Part shown: positions 10,296-21,558 of the stretch, in pieces
Layout of the letters: every line of letters begins with the position of its first letter
How positions within the stretch are numbered: position 1 is the first letter of the stretch
From: Atherix ibis
Taxonomy: Eukaryota > Arthropoda > Insecta > Diptera > Athericidae
Direction of reading: 5' to 3'
Assembly (NCBI GenBank): GCA_958298945.1
Contig: OY282610.1
Location: 44,585,667-44,649,666 of the forward strand
Length of the DNA stretch: 64,000 nt
Program-made: the position numbers and the translations under genes
The notes under the pieces: model-generated
Database searches by the model: none
Told to the model about the DNA's origin: nothing
What the model saw: the letters and a program-made list of their open reading frames with translations, nothing else

Positions 10296-12207
10296 TTTTT
10301 TTTTTAATAGCAACTACAATTGTTTTGTAACAAGCAGGAAGTGGGAATAAACACGCATCGGCATTTCTCCAACTAATAGAAGTTAGAAGAGTCCTTTAGA
10401 AAATCTCTAGGCCCATTGTCTCTTAAATCTCCGATGAGTGTTTCCGGGAAGGGTAGTACAGGACAATTCTCTCACAAGTGGGTTATCATGATAGGATAGG
10501 AATTGGAACGCTTCGTTGAACCTCAAAGTCCATTAGTCCAAATAGGTTTTATAATTGTATTGTATATTAAAAGTAGTCGAGCGTTCGTCGCTTCAAGTTT
10601 TTTTTTTAGTCTAGTATTTTTTTTATCACTAGGGTTTTCCAATCAGACTGATATGATTTCTAAGTGACGTTTCGGCCAGTTGTAATATGTCATGATCCGT
10701 CTTTTTTTTCATTGTATTTAGGAATGTTTACAATTTCATCATGGAGAGATATACGCAAGAAAAACGTTTGCAAATTATTCAATTTTATTATCAAAATAAT
10801 CGTTCTCGAATTGCAACTTGTCGTGCGCTCACTTTCATCTGAGTGGTGCGGTAAATAAAACCGTCGATTCTGGTGCGAAGAAAATCCACAAATTATTCAT
10901 GAACACCCATAACATTCACCTAAATTGACAGTTTGGTGTGGTTTTTGGTCTGGTGGAATCATCGGTCCGTACTTCTTTCGAAATGAAGCTGGTAACACCG
11001 TTACTGTCAATGGAGAGCGGTATAGATCGATGATAACAAACTTTTTATGGCCGAAATTGGAAGAGGTTGATCTTGACAACATGTGGTTCCAACAAGACGG
11101 GGCTACGTGCCACAAAGCACGTGCAACAACCGAATTATTGCGAGAAAAGAAGTTATGATTTAACACCATTAGACTATTTCTTGTGGGGTTATTTGAAGTT
11201 ATTGGTCTTTAGTAATAAACTCTCTTCAAGCTTTAGTTGAAGTGCTCAAAAATTGGGTTCACTTGATTTAGTGGAAAAAGTGCTCAAAAATTGGGTTCAT
11301 CGAATTCGTTCCTGCAAAAAAAGTCGTGGAGGCCATTTGAATGACGTTTTATTCAGAACTTAATTGTATCGATTATACTTCACATTAAATAAAAAACATT
11401 TGAATTTCCTTAACAATTAGTATGTTTTTTTTTTAAAGAAATTATATCACTCCTTTTGGAAAACCCTATATGGTAGTTCCACGTTAATCTCTTGTCCAGA
11501 GGTAATTTCCCAAATAACGTATTTTATCATATTGTAGAATCATGTTGCTATTAAGGTATAAACGGGTAGGTTCTCCTTGATAAAGAATGAAAGTAATGTG
11601 AGCACTCTTCTGTTCATTTACCCTCACACGCTATCGCTTAAACCAGGATTGAAGGTTTTGGATATGGGATTGTAAATTATTGGAAGCTATGTCAGGATTT
11701 GTATGGGTTGCAAGCACGGCCGTATCATCTGTATAACTAGCAATGATAAGGATTAGGTGGGGTGTTATGGGTATAAATATTGTAAAATATGGGACCAAGA
11801 ATATTGCCTTGTGGAACTCCAGTTAGAATAGCATATATTTCTGAGGTTTCTGAGTTAATTGCAACTTGAAAATGACGTTTCTGAGAGATACGAACTTTTG
11901 ATAAGGTAGTATGTTGAAGAAAGAAAGCTCTTGATCTTTCAGAGAAGCCCAGGATGCCACACACGATCAAAAATACTCCTGGGCAATACTCTTTTCTCTC
12001 AAGAGAGGATGCGATGTGATCAACAATGTGTTGGCATTGCTGGATTGTTAAGTGTTCATATTGGAAACCAAATTGATGATCAGGAATAATTTGTTCATTA
12101 ACTAGGAGTGGGTAGAGCCGTTTTAATAGGAGTTTTTCAAAAATCTTACCAAGGATTGGTAGGAGGCTGTAAGGTCTATAGGAAGAAGGATAGTGTAATG
12201 TGAGCAC
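10296..12207 (-). pseudogene. Jockey-like non-LTR retrotransposon, copy 2, split by a mariner-like element
   Basis: On the minus strand the 5' part (11469-12207) reads SSYRPYSLLPILGKIFEKLL, LVNEQIIPDHQFGF, LTGVPQGNILGPIFYNIYTH and, in another frame, SYTDDTAVLATHTNPD. These are reverse-transcriptase blocks with a YTDD catalytic site; part of the palm (around AFD) is deleted. The 3' part (about 10330-10625) continues with LYNTIIKPIWTNGL and a tail that shares AAACAC.CATCG with copies 1 and 3, ending at a T-run near 10298. The mariner-like element at 10632-11466 separates the two parts. Confidence 0.85.
10632..11466 (+). mobile_element. Internally deleted mariner-like element in retrotransposon copy 2
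   Basis: TA duplications at 10630-10631 and 11467-11468 flank 835 bp. Left end GGGTTTTCCAATCAGACTGA and right-end complement GGGTTTTCCAAAAGGAGTGA match at about 25 of 30 positions. The coding start (10741) MERYTQEKRLQIIQFYYQNN joins by deletion to WCEENPQIIHEHP, then VTVWCGFWSGGIIGPYFF and MWFQQDGATCHKARATTELL, then LTPLDYFLWGYLK. This is the DUF4817-type mariner-like group. The region with the first catalytic Asp is lost and frameshifts follow, so it is dead or a non-autonomous passenger. Confidence 0.9.
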
Positions 12208-12850
12208 TCTGAAATTGTTAAATGAATAATTTTTTTATATAAATCACTTGCGCTAAATGAATTATGAATATTCTTATAACGTTATGGGACATCGCGCGTA
12301 TGGAAAGTATTAGACGAGGGATAAAGAGAGAGATTTGCTCTTAAATAGCTGCTGTTAATTCCACATTCGGATTGAACGGTTAAAAAAGAAATTCTATAGT
12401 TTGCAGTAGGTCAGGGTAAACTGATATGCATTCTTGGCGAAACGGCTATTAAGGCGAAATAATTTTAAGAGCCGATAAGGAAAGCCAGGAAACATTACGT
12501 GATTAGATTTTGTGGTGCATATAAGCTTGTTTTAAGAAATTAAAAATAAGTGAACTCTTGAAACGGGTAACGTGTAGAGGGATCTAAAAAAATCCCACAA
12601 CATTGAGACTCATTAGAAAACAATATTCTTACGGGAATCTCGGGTACGAAGACATTCCATTAGAAGATGAAGGACGATTAGTTGTTAATGCCTTCTTTGT
12701 TTTTCAAGTAAAGAAAAAAGTTGAAATAGTGCGTTTTCTTCCATAATGAAAATGTAGAAAATTTTGTGCGTTTAATACATCATATTTTCAGTCACTGTAA
12801 AATTTGCCCGTCGCTATTTTTTGCCCCTGTTTAATATTGCCTTTTCTGGA
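12208..12850. other. No gene recognised
   Basis: AT-rich spacer between retrotransposon copies 2 and 3. It may be decayed element sequence, but no motif is clear. Confidence 0.5.
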
Positions 12851-13131
12851 GATTTGTTGATGACAGGACAGGTACATGCGAGAGTAAACACCCATCGGTG
12901 TTTCTCTACCTAACGAGTTTTGAACATTTTAAGAAATGTCGCGGCCAATTTCTTTTTAAACGCCGACGAGTATAAATAGGGAAGGTAACAGAGGACTAAA
13001 TTTTTATAGTGATACGATTGTTTAGAACGAAACTTTTTATAACGAGAGACGCACAAATCATGAACGAAGGGAACATTTAGGTTACGGTGAATAGCTTTGT
13101 TACGAACATACCAGGTATATAAGCTTAAATC

Positions 13132-13236
13132 TTTGTTTTTGCTTCATATGAAAAAACATGTTTTTTGACTAACTTATTTTTTAACTTAAAATAAATTAGT
13201 CAAAAAACATGTTTTTTCATATGAAGCAAAAACAAA
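13132..13236. repeat. Perfect 41-bp inverted repeat (hairpin) in mariner copy 1
   Basis: The arms 13132-13172 and 13196-13236 are exact reverse complements; the loop is 23 nt (13173-13195). Each arm contains CTTCATATGAAAAAACATG. The related mariner at 24160 has the segment only once, so this copy gained an inverted duplication. Confidence 0.95.
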
Positions 13237-13263
13237 TTTATTCAAAGTACTTGCCCTCGCTAG

Positions 13264-14123
13264 CTACACATTTTTCCCATTTCTCGGGCAATTGGTAGAT
13301 ACCACGTCAAAAAAATGCCTTCTCTTTATCGAAGTGTAAGAATCAAAGTGCTGCTCAGCGAGCAAAAACAGGTGGTAGTCAGAAGGAGCCAGGTCTGGCG
13401 AATAAGCGGGGTGAGGTAGCACCTCCCAGTTGAGTGTCTCTAAGTAGTTTCGGACCATTTTTGACGTGTGCGATGGTGCGTTGTCGTGGAGGAAAATCAG
13501 CGTGTCATGTCTTTGTTGATAATCCGTCCTTTTTTCACGCAGAGCACGGTACAATTTGATCAGTTGTTGGTGGTAGCGGTGTGCATTGACAGTTTCACCA
13601 GATTTCAACATCTCATAGTAGACGATACCCTGCTGATCCCACCAAACGCACAGCATCGTCTTCCGTCCGAAGCGATTTGGTCTTGGGGAAGATGTTGATG
13701 GTTGACCATGTTCAACCAACGATTTCTTGCGTTTAAGATTCTCGAAATATATCCACTTTTCATCACCAGTCACAATCCGATGCAGGAACGACTTTCTTTT
13801 TTGTCTGGCGAGCAAGATTTCGCATGTGTTTTGGCGTCGCTCCATCTGCCTATCGTTCAATTCATGCGGAACCCATTTTCCGATCTTTTCAATCTTCCCC
13901 ATGGCACGCAGACGCATGGAAATGGCTGGTTGAGTAACACCCAATTGCTCCGCGAGCCTTTTTTGCGATTGGGTGTCGTCTTCGTCCAAAAGAGCCTGCA
14001 ATTAATGGTCCTCAACCTTTCTAGGCCGATTTTCATACTTCTTGTCCCACAAGTCAAAATTTCCGCCTTTGAACCGATGAAACCAATCTCGGCACGTTGT
14101 TTCCGATAAAGCACTGTCACCAT
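13264..14123 (-). pseudogene. Mariner transposase, frameshifted and truncated
   Basis: A 245-codon frame (13264-14001) reads QKRLAEQLGVTQPAISMRLR (helix-turn-helix), GKWVPHELND, IVTGDEKWIYFEN, FLHDNAPSHTS and YSPDLAPSDYHLF. Between the second and third catalytic Asp there are 34 residues, the mariner D,D34D signature. The end shifts frame in the C-terminus after QHFDSY. The N-terminal part continues in another frame (to 14123) and is then cut off. All three catalytic Asp remain but the protein is broken. Confidence 0.92.
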
Positions 14124-14633
14124 AGGCCTCCATAAGCATTCGATGCGATTCGGCAGCCTCCATAAGCATTTCGGAGGATTTTGGATTGAATGCGATAGGA
14201 ATTGGAAGCCTTGGTAGAACCTTACAGTTAAATACTGTACGTCTACATCGGTTTTAAAATTGTGTTGTAAATTAAAAGTTTTTGCTTTAGTGTGAGTTTG
14301 TATCGGTTGTCCAGTAGTCTAAGAAGAAGTCGGTAACGCCTAGGTTTAGTCCCAAATAGCGTACTTTGTCTTTTGATGGACTAATGTCGCCATTAAGGTA
14401 TATTGGGATAGGAGGATTTTTGCAGAGGGTGCTCTTCTGCTCAGTTAGTTTTACTCTCCACATCGTAAATCAGTCTTGGAAATTTTTGGTATGTGATTGT
14501 AGGTTCTTGAATCGATTTTGATATTGGAGTGGAATGTAAGAATAGCGGTGTCGTCAGCACAAAGGTAGCGGTTGTAGTGTTGAGATTAGTTGGGATATCA
14601 ACGGTATAAATATTGTATAGGATTGGACCAATA

Positions 14634-15927
14634 CGTGGGCTACTATATATATTTCTGGCCTAATAATGAAAATGCGAATATTTATCAACGAAAAAGGTTT
14701 TATTGTTTTTCAAAATATTCTCCATCAAGATTTATACACTTTTGCATGCGCTCAAACCAATTTTCGAAGCACTTTTTCCACTCCGATTGAGACACCTCCA
14801 AAACATGGTTTTTGAATGCTTCAACAGCATCTTCTGGCGACGAAAATCGTTGACCACGCATTTTTTTCTTGATGTGTGGGAATAAAAAGAAGTCATTGGG
14901 TGCCAAGTCAGGGCTGTACGGAGGATGACCCATCAATTCGACGTTTTGTCCGGTCAAAAAGGCGCTGGTTTGAGCCGATGTGTGAGAGCTCGCATTGTCA
15001 TGGTGCACAATGATTCGACTTCTCTTGTTCGTTTTTCGAATTTCTCCGAAGACTTCAGGCAAACAAATGGTGGTGTACCACTCAGAATTGACCGTCCTAC
15101 GTTGCACAAGCGGAACAGTCGCCACATGACCAGTTTTGCCAAAGAAACAAGCGACCATTTGCTTCGAAGTGCTTCTTCCACGAACAACTTTCGTTGGATT
15201 TGACTCGTCTTGGAAGACCCACACGGTCGATTGCTGTTTTGTTTCGGGCTCATACGCATAGATCCATGATTCGTCACCTGTGACGATCTTATAAACGTCT
15301 TTTGAAGCACCGCGATCGTATTTTTTCAGCATTTCTTTACACCAATCCACACGAGCCTTTTTTTGAGCGATTGTCAAATTGTGCGGGATCCAACGAGAAC
15401 AAACCTTTTTTACGGCCAGGTGTTCATGCAATATCGAATGTATGCTGGTGGGAGAAATGCCTAGGCATGCCTCTATCTCACGGTATGTCACATGACGGTC
15501 TTGCATTATCAGTTCACGTACGGCATCGATGTTTTCTGGAACAACGGCTGTTTTTGGACGACCTTCACGGAATTCGTCTTTGAGCGAGCGTCGGCCACGA
15601 TTGAATTCGTTGTACCAGTTTTTCACAGTGCTATAGGATGGTGCTTCATAGCCATACAAAGATTTAAGTTCATCGATGCACTCTTGTCGTGATAATCCAC
15701 GTCGAAAGTTGTGAAAAATGATCGCACGAAAATGTTCACGAGTTAATTCCATTTTTTTGCCAAATTGATTTTTTCAAGTCACTGTAAACAACACAAATGA
15801 TAGTCGTACGTCAAAACGTTCTGAGTACGTTTATGCTAAAAAATGTCAAACTTTCCAATGGAAATGTCAGATCGCACCTGGCAACACTTAGTGTTGCCTA
15901 GGCCAGAAATATATATAGTAGCCTACG
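14634..15927 (-). mobile_element. Complete mariner element with intact transposase
   Basis: 1294 bp with 29-bp terminal inverted repeats, 28 of 29 identical (left 14634-14662, right 15899-15927; both contain GGCTACTATATATATTTCTG). TA target duplications lie at 14632-14633 and 15928-15929. Removing the element plus one TA restores GGACCAATAATACTGTCTTG, which lines up with the same spot in retrotransposon copies 1 and 2. The length and TA target are those of a full mariner. Confidence 0.95.
14700..15752 (-). CDS. Mariner transposase, intact (350 aa)
   Basis: Cut-and-paste DNA transposase that acts on the terminal repeats of its own element. The start MELTREHFRAIIFHNFRRGL opens a helix-turn-helix region (to about residue 110, with TYREIEACLGIS). 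SRWIPHNLT matches the mariner WVPHEL motif. The catalytic triad is VTGDESWIY, HHDNASSHTS and YSPDLAPNDFFLF, with 34 residues between the last two Asp (D,D34D). The length equals that of active mariners (about 345-350 aa) and there is no stop or frameshift, unlike every other transposase gene in this window. The ATG at 15752 lies about 175 bp inside the right terminal repeat. Whether it is expressed cannot be seen. Confidence 0.95.
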   Translation of the reverse strand: MELTREHFRAIIFHNFRRGLSRQECIDELKSLYGYEAPSYSTVKNWYNEFNRGRRSLKDEFREGRPKTAVVPENIDAVRELIMQDRHVTYREIEACLGISPTSIHSILHEHLAVKKVCSRWIPHNLTIAQKKARVDWCKEMLKKYDRGASKDVYKIVTGDESWIYAYEPETKQQSTVWVFQDESNPTKVVRGRSTSKQMVACFFGKTGHVATVPLVQRRTVNSEWYTTICLPEVFGEIRKTNKRSRIIVHHDNASSHTSAQTSAFLTGQNVELMGHPPYSPDLAPNDFFLFPHIKKKMRGQRFSSPEDAVEAFKNHVLEVSQSEWKKCFENWFERMQKCINLDGEYFEKQ

Positions 15928-16219
15928 TAATACTGTCTTGAAGAACACCAGCTGTGATAGGGTATATTTCGGAATGGTCAGTATTAACTGTTATTTGGAA
16001 ATGATGTTCGAAGAGATATGATTTTAAAATAAGGAAGTATGTGGAGGGTAGGAAGCTCTTCAGTTTCCAGAGCAGTCCCCAGGATAACACACTCGATCAA
16101 AATCATGTCTGGACAGTACTCTTTTTGCTCAAATTATAACCAGGGGTTTTTTTCTATTGGAAAGTTGATGGATTAGATTTTTAATTACGGATGTGGTAAA
16201 ATTTTTGGAACGAGGTTCA

Positions 16220-16800
16220 TCCCTTTTAACAATTTGAACCTCTAGCTCAACCGAGTGACCCACTTGATAATTTCAATTGACGCACCTGAGTTTCTAAAAT
16301 AAAGTATAATCTATAAAAATATAGTAGATGATAAAATATAAACACTAAACGACGAGAAAATAAATAATAAGAATAATATTTTAGCACAGATATCCAGGTG
16401 TCATACAAAATGAGGAGCTCCAGCGGCATGAGCTTTTTTTCGTTAGATATTCTTTGGTATTTCTCTGATAAAATTTATCTCATTATTCATCAAAAATTGT
16501 TTTAAAATAAAATTACCACTGACCCAAATGGGTTGATTTGAATCCGCAACAAAAAAAAGGTTGTCGACACGTGCTGTAGATGCTCCACTTTCTTCCCATG
16601 CAAGCATATAAACGTTGTTATTATGATAATTATGAAAACCTTCGTTAATAACATATTTACACTTCCGCCCATAAACCTGTGACCACTTTGGGTAAAGGGA
16701 CTGGTTTTGATCTTGTTCCAGGTCGAAGTTTTTTTTGGTAATACATTTTAAATTAAATATATAATTTATATATTTTATTGATTGATTATATGGTCTTAAA
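16220..16800. other. No gene recognised
   Basis: AT-rich spacer between retrotransposon copy 3 and the tandem-repeat block. The 60-codon minus-strand frame at 16247-16429 has no recognisable features. Confidence 0.5.
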
Positions 16801-17793
16801 TTGATTTTTCTAATATTTTTGACACTATTTCAAATTTAATCAAAAAATCAAAATCAGAAAAGAATCGAAAAAATTGCCAACATCTCGAAGAAAACTTCAT
16901 AAAAAAACCGACAAAATTTGGGAGAAATAAAAAAAAATAATTGAAAAATAATCGAAAACCTAATAAAACTATAAAAAGAATACGCAGCAGATCTGAAAAT
17001 ATTGACGAAGAAATTTTTTTAAAAATATTTCTTCAACTAAAATTTTTTTACAGAAAATATAGCAAAATTGTGAAACAAATTGATTTTTCTGATATTTTTC
17101 ACATTATTTCGAATTTAATCAGAAAATAAAAATTTGGCAACATTGATAAAGAATCGAAATAATCAATAGAAAATCAGAAAAGAATCGAGAAAAATTACAA
17201 AGATTTTGAAGAGAACTTCATATAAAACCGACAAAATTTGGGGAAAATAAAAAAAAATTCTAACTAAAATCAGAAAAAAATCAAATAAATTGAAAAATAA
17301 TCGAAAACCTCATAAAACTATAAAAAGAATACGCAGCAGGTCTGACAATATTGACGAACAAATTTTTTTTTAAAAATTTCCTAAACTAAGATTTTTTTTA
17401 CAGAAAATATCGCAAAATTGTAAAAAAAATTGATTTTTCTGGTATTTTGACATTATTTCGAATTAAATCAGAAAATAAAAATTTGGCAACATTGATAAAA
17501 AATCGAAAAAATCAATAAAAAATCGAAAAAACCAGTAAGAAATCGAAAAAATCAGTAAAAAATCGAAAATTTATTTTGAAAGTATCGAATAATAATTAAA
17601 AAAAATAATCGCAAAAAATGACAACGTGCAAAATTTGAAATTATTAACGGATTTGTTATGAAAATTCGACAAAAAAATTTATCCTTAAAATCAACAAAAA
17701 TCTAAAATCGGTGCACATTGGCATAAAAGAGAGCGGAAAAAAACAGAACGAAAACTAAAAGGAATCTTTAAATAAGAACTTCAAAACATATTC
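16800..17793 (+). repeat. AT-rich repeat block with 349-bp tandem units, inverted relative to 58.1-59.0 kb
   Basis: ACGCAGCAG recurs at 16982 and 17331 (period 349), each after a run of TCGAAAA..AATAAAACTATAAAAAGAAT. The block ends AACTTCAAAACATATTC at 17793. The whole stretch reads as the reverse complement of about 58061-59030. It consists mainly of short AATCGAAAAAATCA-type words. Confidence 0.88.
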
Positions 17794-19690
17794 GAGGTCA
17801 AAGTGCGGTGAAGCAGCTCAAACGGTGGCTAAACCAGGAGAAACGGCCGGAAAGGTTTTAATGTGCATTTGGTGGGACTGAAAAGGTCAAACACTAAATT
17901 CGGACCTCTACTGTCAACAATTGAACCGTTTGAAGTTAGCGATTGACCAGGAGCCAACAGGACAACGCCAGACCACACACGTCTATAGTGACTCGCCAGA
18001 AACTCCAAAAGTTTAGTTGGGAAGTTTTGATGCATCCACCCTTAGATTAAAGAAGTACTGGATAGGCCTCTACACAAAAATTCTGTCCAAATTTTGTTGG
18101 CAATACATTCATAGAACGGACACACATGCAATACAACAGAAACGGCGTAAATCATTGGGGGCCAATTTAAAAGTTCAGTGTGCGATTGAAGCGGTTCGTT
18201 TAAAACTATTTTTCATGTAGGATATCATTTACACATACACGTATGCGTAAAGAAGCAGATTTTTTAATATTGCGGGTCTTGTTTGATGGAATTAGTTTTG
18301 TAAATATGCAATAAAACACAGTATTCTATTTTTAAATATTTATTTATTTATTATGTATTTTCATTTTATTTATTTTACTGTATATTATTTATTAAAACAG
18401 AATTTTTAAAGTGGGGAATACACGTAGTATATAGAAATATGAATTGTAAGTTATTTGATTATATGAAAACAATTATGTGTACAAATTTAAATTAATTTCA
18501 AAAATGCAAAATGTGATATTTTGTTTATGTTGAAATCAAACCACACCGCAACTTATTAAATATAAATTTTAATCTTAAACAAGCATAAGTACCATAGATG
18601 GAAAAACCTTAATTATAAATGGAAATGGTAATTTAAATAGGCATTGTGCATTTAAATTAAATTAAAATATAAAGCATTAATTACATAGAACATTACAATA
18701 CATGAAGTTCTTGATAATATATAAGTTAATCGTATACAACATTAAAAGAAATGCTTTAAAACAAAAATAGAAAATGAAAAATTTTATGTTATTAAAATAA
18801 TTAATAACTTATATTCTAAAAAAAAAATGAAAACAATATTATTTAGTAAATGCATTATAATATGGTCTAATAGAGCAATCAAAACAATTTTATTTAAATA
18901 ATAAGCTTACCGAAGAATAAACTTTATTTATTATAACACAATGAAAACAGCAATGGAAAATAGACAGAAAAATTCGGTCCCTTAAACTTTCTTACACACA
19001 CTTTATATACACCGGCACTGTACTATTTTATGGTAAACATTGAACGGTCAACATCGGATTCACAAATGACAAAGCTAACCCCCCAAGTCTCCACTTTCAT
19101 GGAGAATTAAAGTTTTCAAACTCTCCGAAAGTCTACAAAATTGAGGCCGTTTATATTTGATTGATATTTACGAAATGTATAATAAACCTAAAATAGAATT
19201 CCATTTCGTATCAAAAGATTGTACAAAAAATAAAAATGACCTATCGTTGTATATAAATTGTATTTTTGTTTCCAGTAAGTGACTTAAAATAAATATAAAT
19301 TATGCTTTTGCAATTAAATAAAATCCCATTACGACACATAGATGGCAGTGGGTGTCATGTCTACATAAAAAATTTTTGACAGTCATATCCCCCTAGTAAA
19401 TATTTGTACACAAAATTGCGTATACATATACGGTAAGGGCCTATCCAGGTATTCTTTAATCTAAGCATCCACCTTATAGTCTGAACTTGGCACCAACCGA
19501 TTACCATCTTTGTTTTTATCATTGCAAAACTTCCTTAGCGATAAGAAATTGGCATCCAGAGAATCGCATAGTTGAGTTTTTCGCCAATACAGACCAGGGC
19601 TTCTATAAGAGAGGCATTATGAAGTTACCTTTAAAATGGCAACAAATTATCAAACAAAACGGTGCTAAATAATGGTTGATAAGGAATCGG
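17794..19690 (+). pseudogene. Mariner transposase relic split by an inverted-repeat element
   Basis: The left part gives AVKQL, KPGETAGKVLMCIWWD and TLNSDLYCQQLNRLKLAIDQ, then a deletion, then TTHVYSDSPETPK / SWEVLMHP; the right part (19466-19690) continues HPPYSLNLAPTDYHL and FFANTDQGFYKRGIMKLPLKW. The two parts join exactly when the insert 18041-19465 and one copy of the duplicated CATCCACC are removed. The WWD, HPPYS.NLAPTDYHL and GIMKLP..W motifs are mariner. The left end abuts the tandem-repeat block. Confidence 0.88.
18041..19465. mobile_element. Unclassified 1425-bp inverted-repeat DNA element, 8-bp target duplication
   Basis: The termini are CTTAGATTAAAGAAGTACTG (left) and the complement CTTAGATTAAAGAATACCTG (right), agreeing over about 28 bp with one shift. 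The target duplication CATCCACC stands at 18033-18040 and 19466-19473. An 8-bp duplication suggests the hAT or P superfamilies, but the ends do not start as those usually do (CA...). No transposase frame is visible, so it looks non-autonomous. A partial copy lies at 21559-22727. Confidence 0.9.
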
Positions 19691-21558
19691 AACAATGAAG
19701 AAATTATCGAAAAATCGGGAAAAAATGGACGAAACAACGTTAAAACAATAAAAAAAATTTCATCAAATTCAAGAATATATACGGAAAAGATCGTAAAAAA
19801 ATTTCATATAAAATAATGGAGTTCTTTTACTCTTAACCAACCTATATCTTACTTAAACTAACATTTAATAATTTTTTGTCCTCAAAAAAAAAGGGCTTAT
19901 ACCCCATAAAGGATTATTTTAAGAGTCAAAAAATAAAAAACCCAATTCTCTTTTCTAGTCTTTGTTATAGCGACGTCTCAGACGTCGCCACGCCTAAATT
20001 CATATTGCACTACTAATATTACTTGAAATGACACACACACTGTAATAATTTCTCAAAACAATTAAAAACTAAATGAAAATTTCAGAAAAAAAACAAATAT
20101 TTTCTTATTTTTTGTTAACAATTATTTTATTTTTTTAACTTTTATTTATTTACAATAAAAATAAAAACAAATTTAGTGAAATAAATTGTATAAAATTGAA
20201 AATTGAAAGAGAGAAAAAAAAATACGAAAACATTTGTGAATAACAACAATAAGCACAACAGTGACAAAAAATTATATTTTGAAATTCAAAACGTTACATT
20301 TTCGCCGATGACTGTTTTTCAAGGTCATGGCAGTGTTTATATTATAGTTAATTGCACGTGCTATTTTGATGTGATGGCGTAACGATCGCAACAAGCGAGA
20401 AACAAGACGAAAAATCTTCAAATGCCAACACCAACACTGCGAAAGAAAATGTCATGGAAAAATTAATGTCTTCACTATTGGTTTGAGTCTTAAATTTGCT
20501 CTTTTCAAAATTTGACATTTCATAGAAACTGTTTTTTTTCCAGCCATAATGATTTATGGTATTTGTTTTTTCTTTTCTTCTTTTTTCCTTCTAATTATTC
20601 AAACTCATTAGGTGGGTTAGTATTCAGTGTTTTTTTTTCTACTTTTATGTGAAATAAATTTATTAACAATCTTCGATAATATTAAAAAAAAACGGAACTA
20701 AGAGTAGGATTAGGGGTAAAAAAAAAATCACTCAATAATGATGCGATAAAAGAGATTTGCTATTTTTCCTTTCTTTTCAATAGATTTAAAATACTTTCTT
20801 AAAATTATATTTTCAATTCTCAACTCGATTACGACGCCACCCACACCAGAACACAAAAAAAGGCTACCTTTATTTTTTTTTTTTAAATCGAGTCAAGGTT
20901 TATATTGTATTATAGTCTGTGTAATTGAATAATTAGACGCCATTTTTTTTTTTTAAAATCAACGACCTATTTTTGAAAGTTCTTGGAAATCAAATCGTAA
21001 TGCAGAAACTAAATTTAATCTGCAATAATTATTTGATTAGAATTTGTATTTTGCTCTTAACACTGCACGAGTTTAAAAACACTTAGAGTGAATTTCTGAC
21101 TCTCTGTTGCCATGAGCTTAGATTATATTATAGATGATCCTTTTATAGAAGAATAGTTAAAACTGTCAAAATAGATGAAGGAGCACTTTTTTTTTCGTTA
21201 ATAATTTTTATATCAGAAGCGATATAGTAAATTATGAATTGTAATTAGCAAAATTTGAATAGAATATCTTATACTTATTTGTAAAAATTTGAATAGAATA
21301 TCTTATACTTATTCAATTAGTAAATAAACTATTTATGAAAAATGAACAACGAAAATAAAATCAATTAAAATTATTTTCTCTTTAAATTTGATAGAATATT
21401 TCCTACTAAATGTTCCAATAATAATAAATGTATTGAAATAAAGCTCAATAGATGGTGTTACCATCTACACATATGAGTACAGTTCATCCAGAGTGCATGG
21501 TGCATTTTTGATCTAATATGACATGATATTTATCGTACATCTCCTATGGTACCTAGCG
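19690..21558. other. No gene recognised
   Basis: AT-rich intergenic sequence. It contains a short palindrome GCGACGTC-TCA-GACGTCGC at 19970-19988 and a local duplication of TTTGAATAGAATATCTTATA (about 21255-21310). No coding frame is supported. Confidence 0.6.

Larger units (their letters stand above)
13111..14166 (-). mobile_element. Mariner element, 5'-truncated, copy 1 of a family
   Basis: The left (3') end CCAGGTATATAAGCTTAAAT follows a TA at 13109-13110 and matches the left end of the copy at 24160. The right end is cut near 14155, within the transposase N-terminus, and is replaced by a repeat of CCTCCATAAGCATT. The internal sequence is a mariner transposase gene on the minus strand. 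A 41-bp hairpin occupies 13132-13236. Confidence 0.88.
12850..16220 (-). pseudogene. Jockey-like non-LTR retrotransposon, copy 3, split by two mariners
   Basis: Three minus-strand pieces line up in order with copy 1. The 3' tail (about 12850-13110) has the same AAACACCCATCGGTGTTT tail motif. The middle (about 14167-14633) includes LCADDTAIL near 14550. The 5' piece (15928-about 16220) resumes at the codons just upstream of GPIL. Mariners sit exactly in the two gaps. The coding frame is broken throughout and the 5' end is missing. Confidence 0.85.

Noticed and set aside
16800..17793. CRISPR-like array because of regular short AATCGAAAAA words
   Set aside because: Spacers and repeats are not distinct and the context is a eukaryotic genome; it is an AT-rich tandem repeat.
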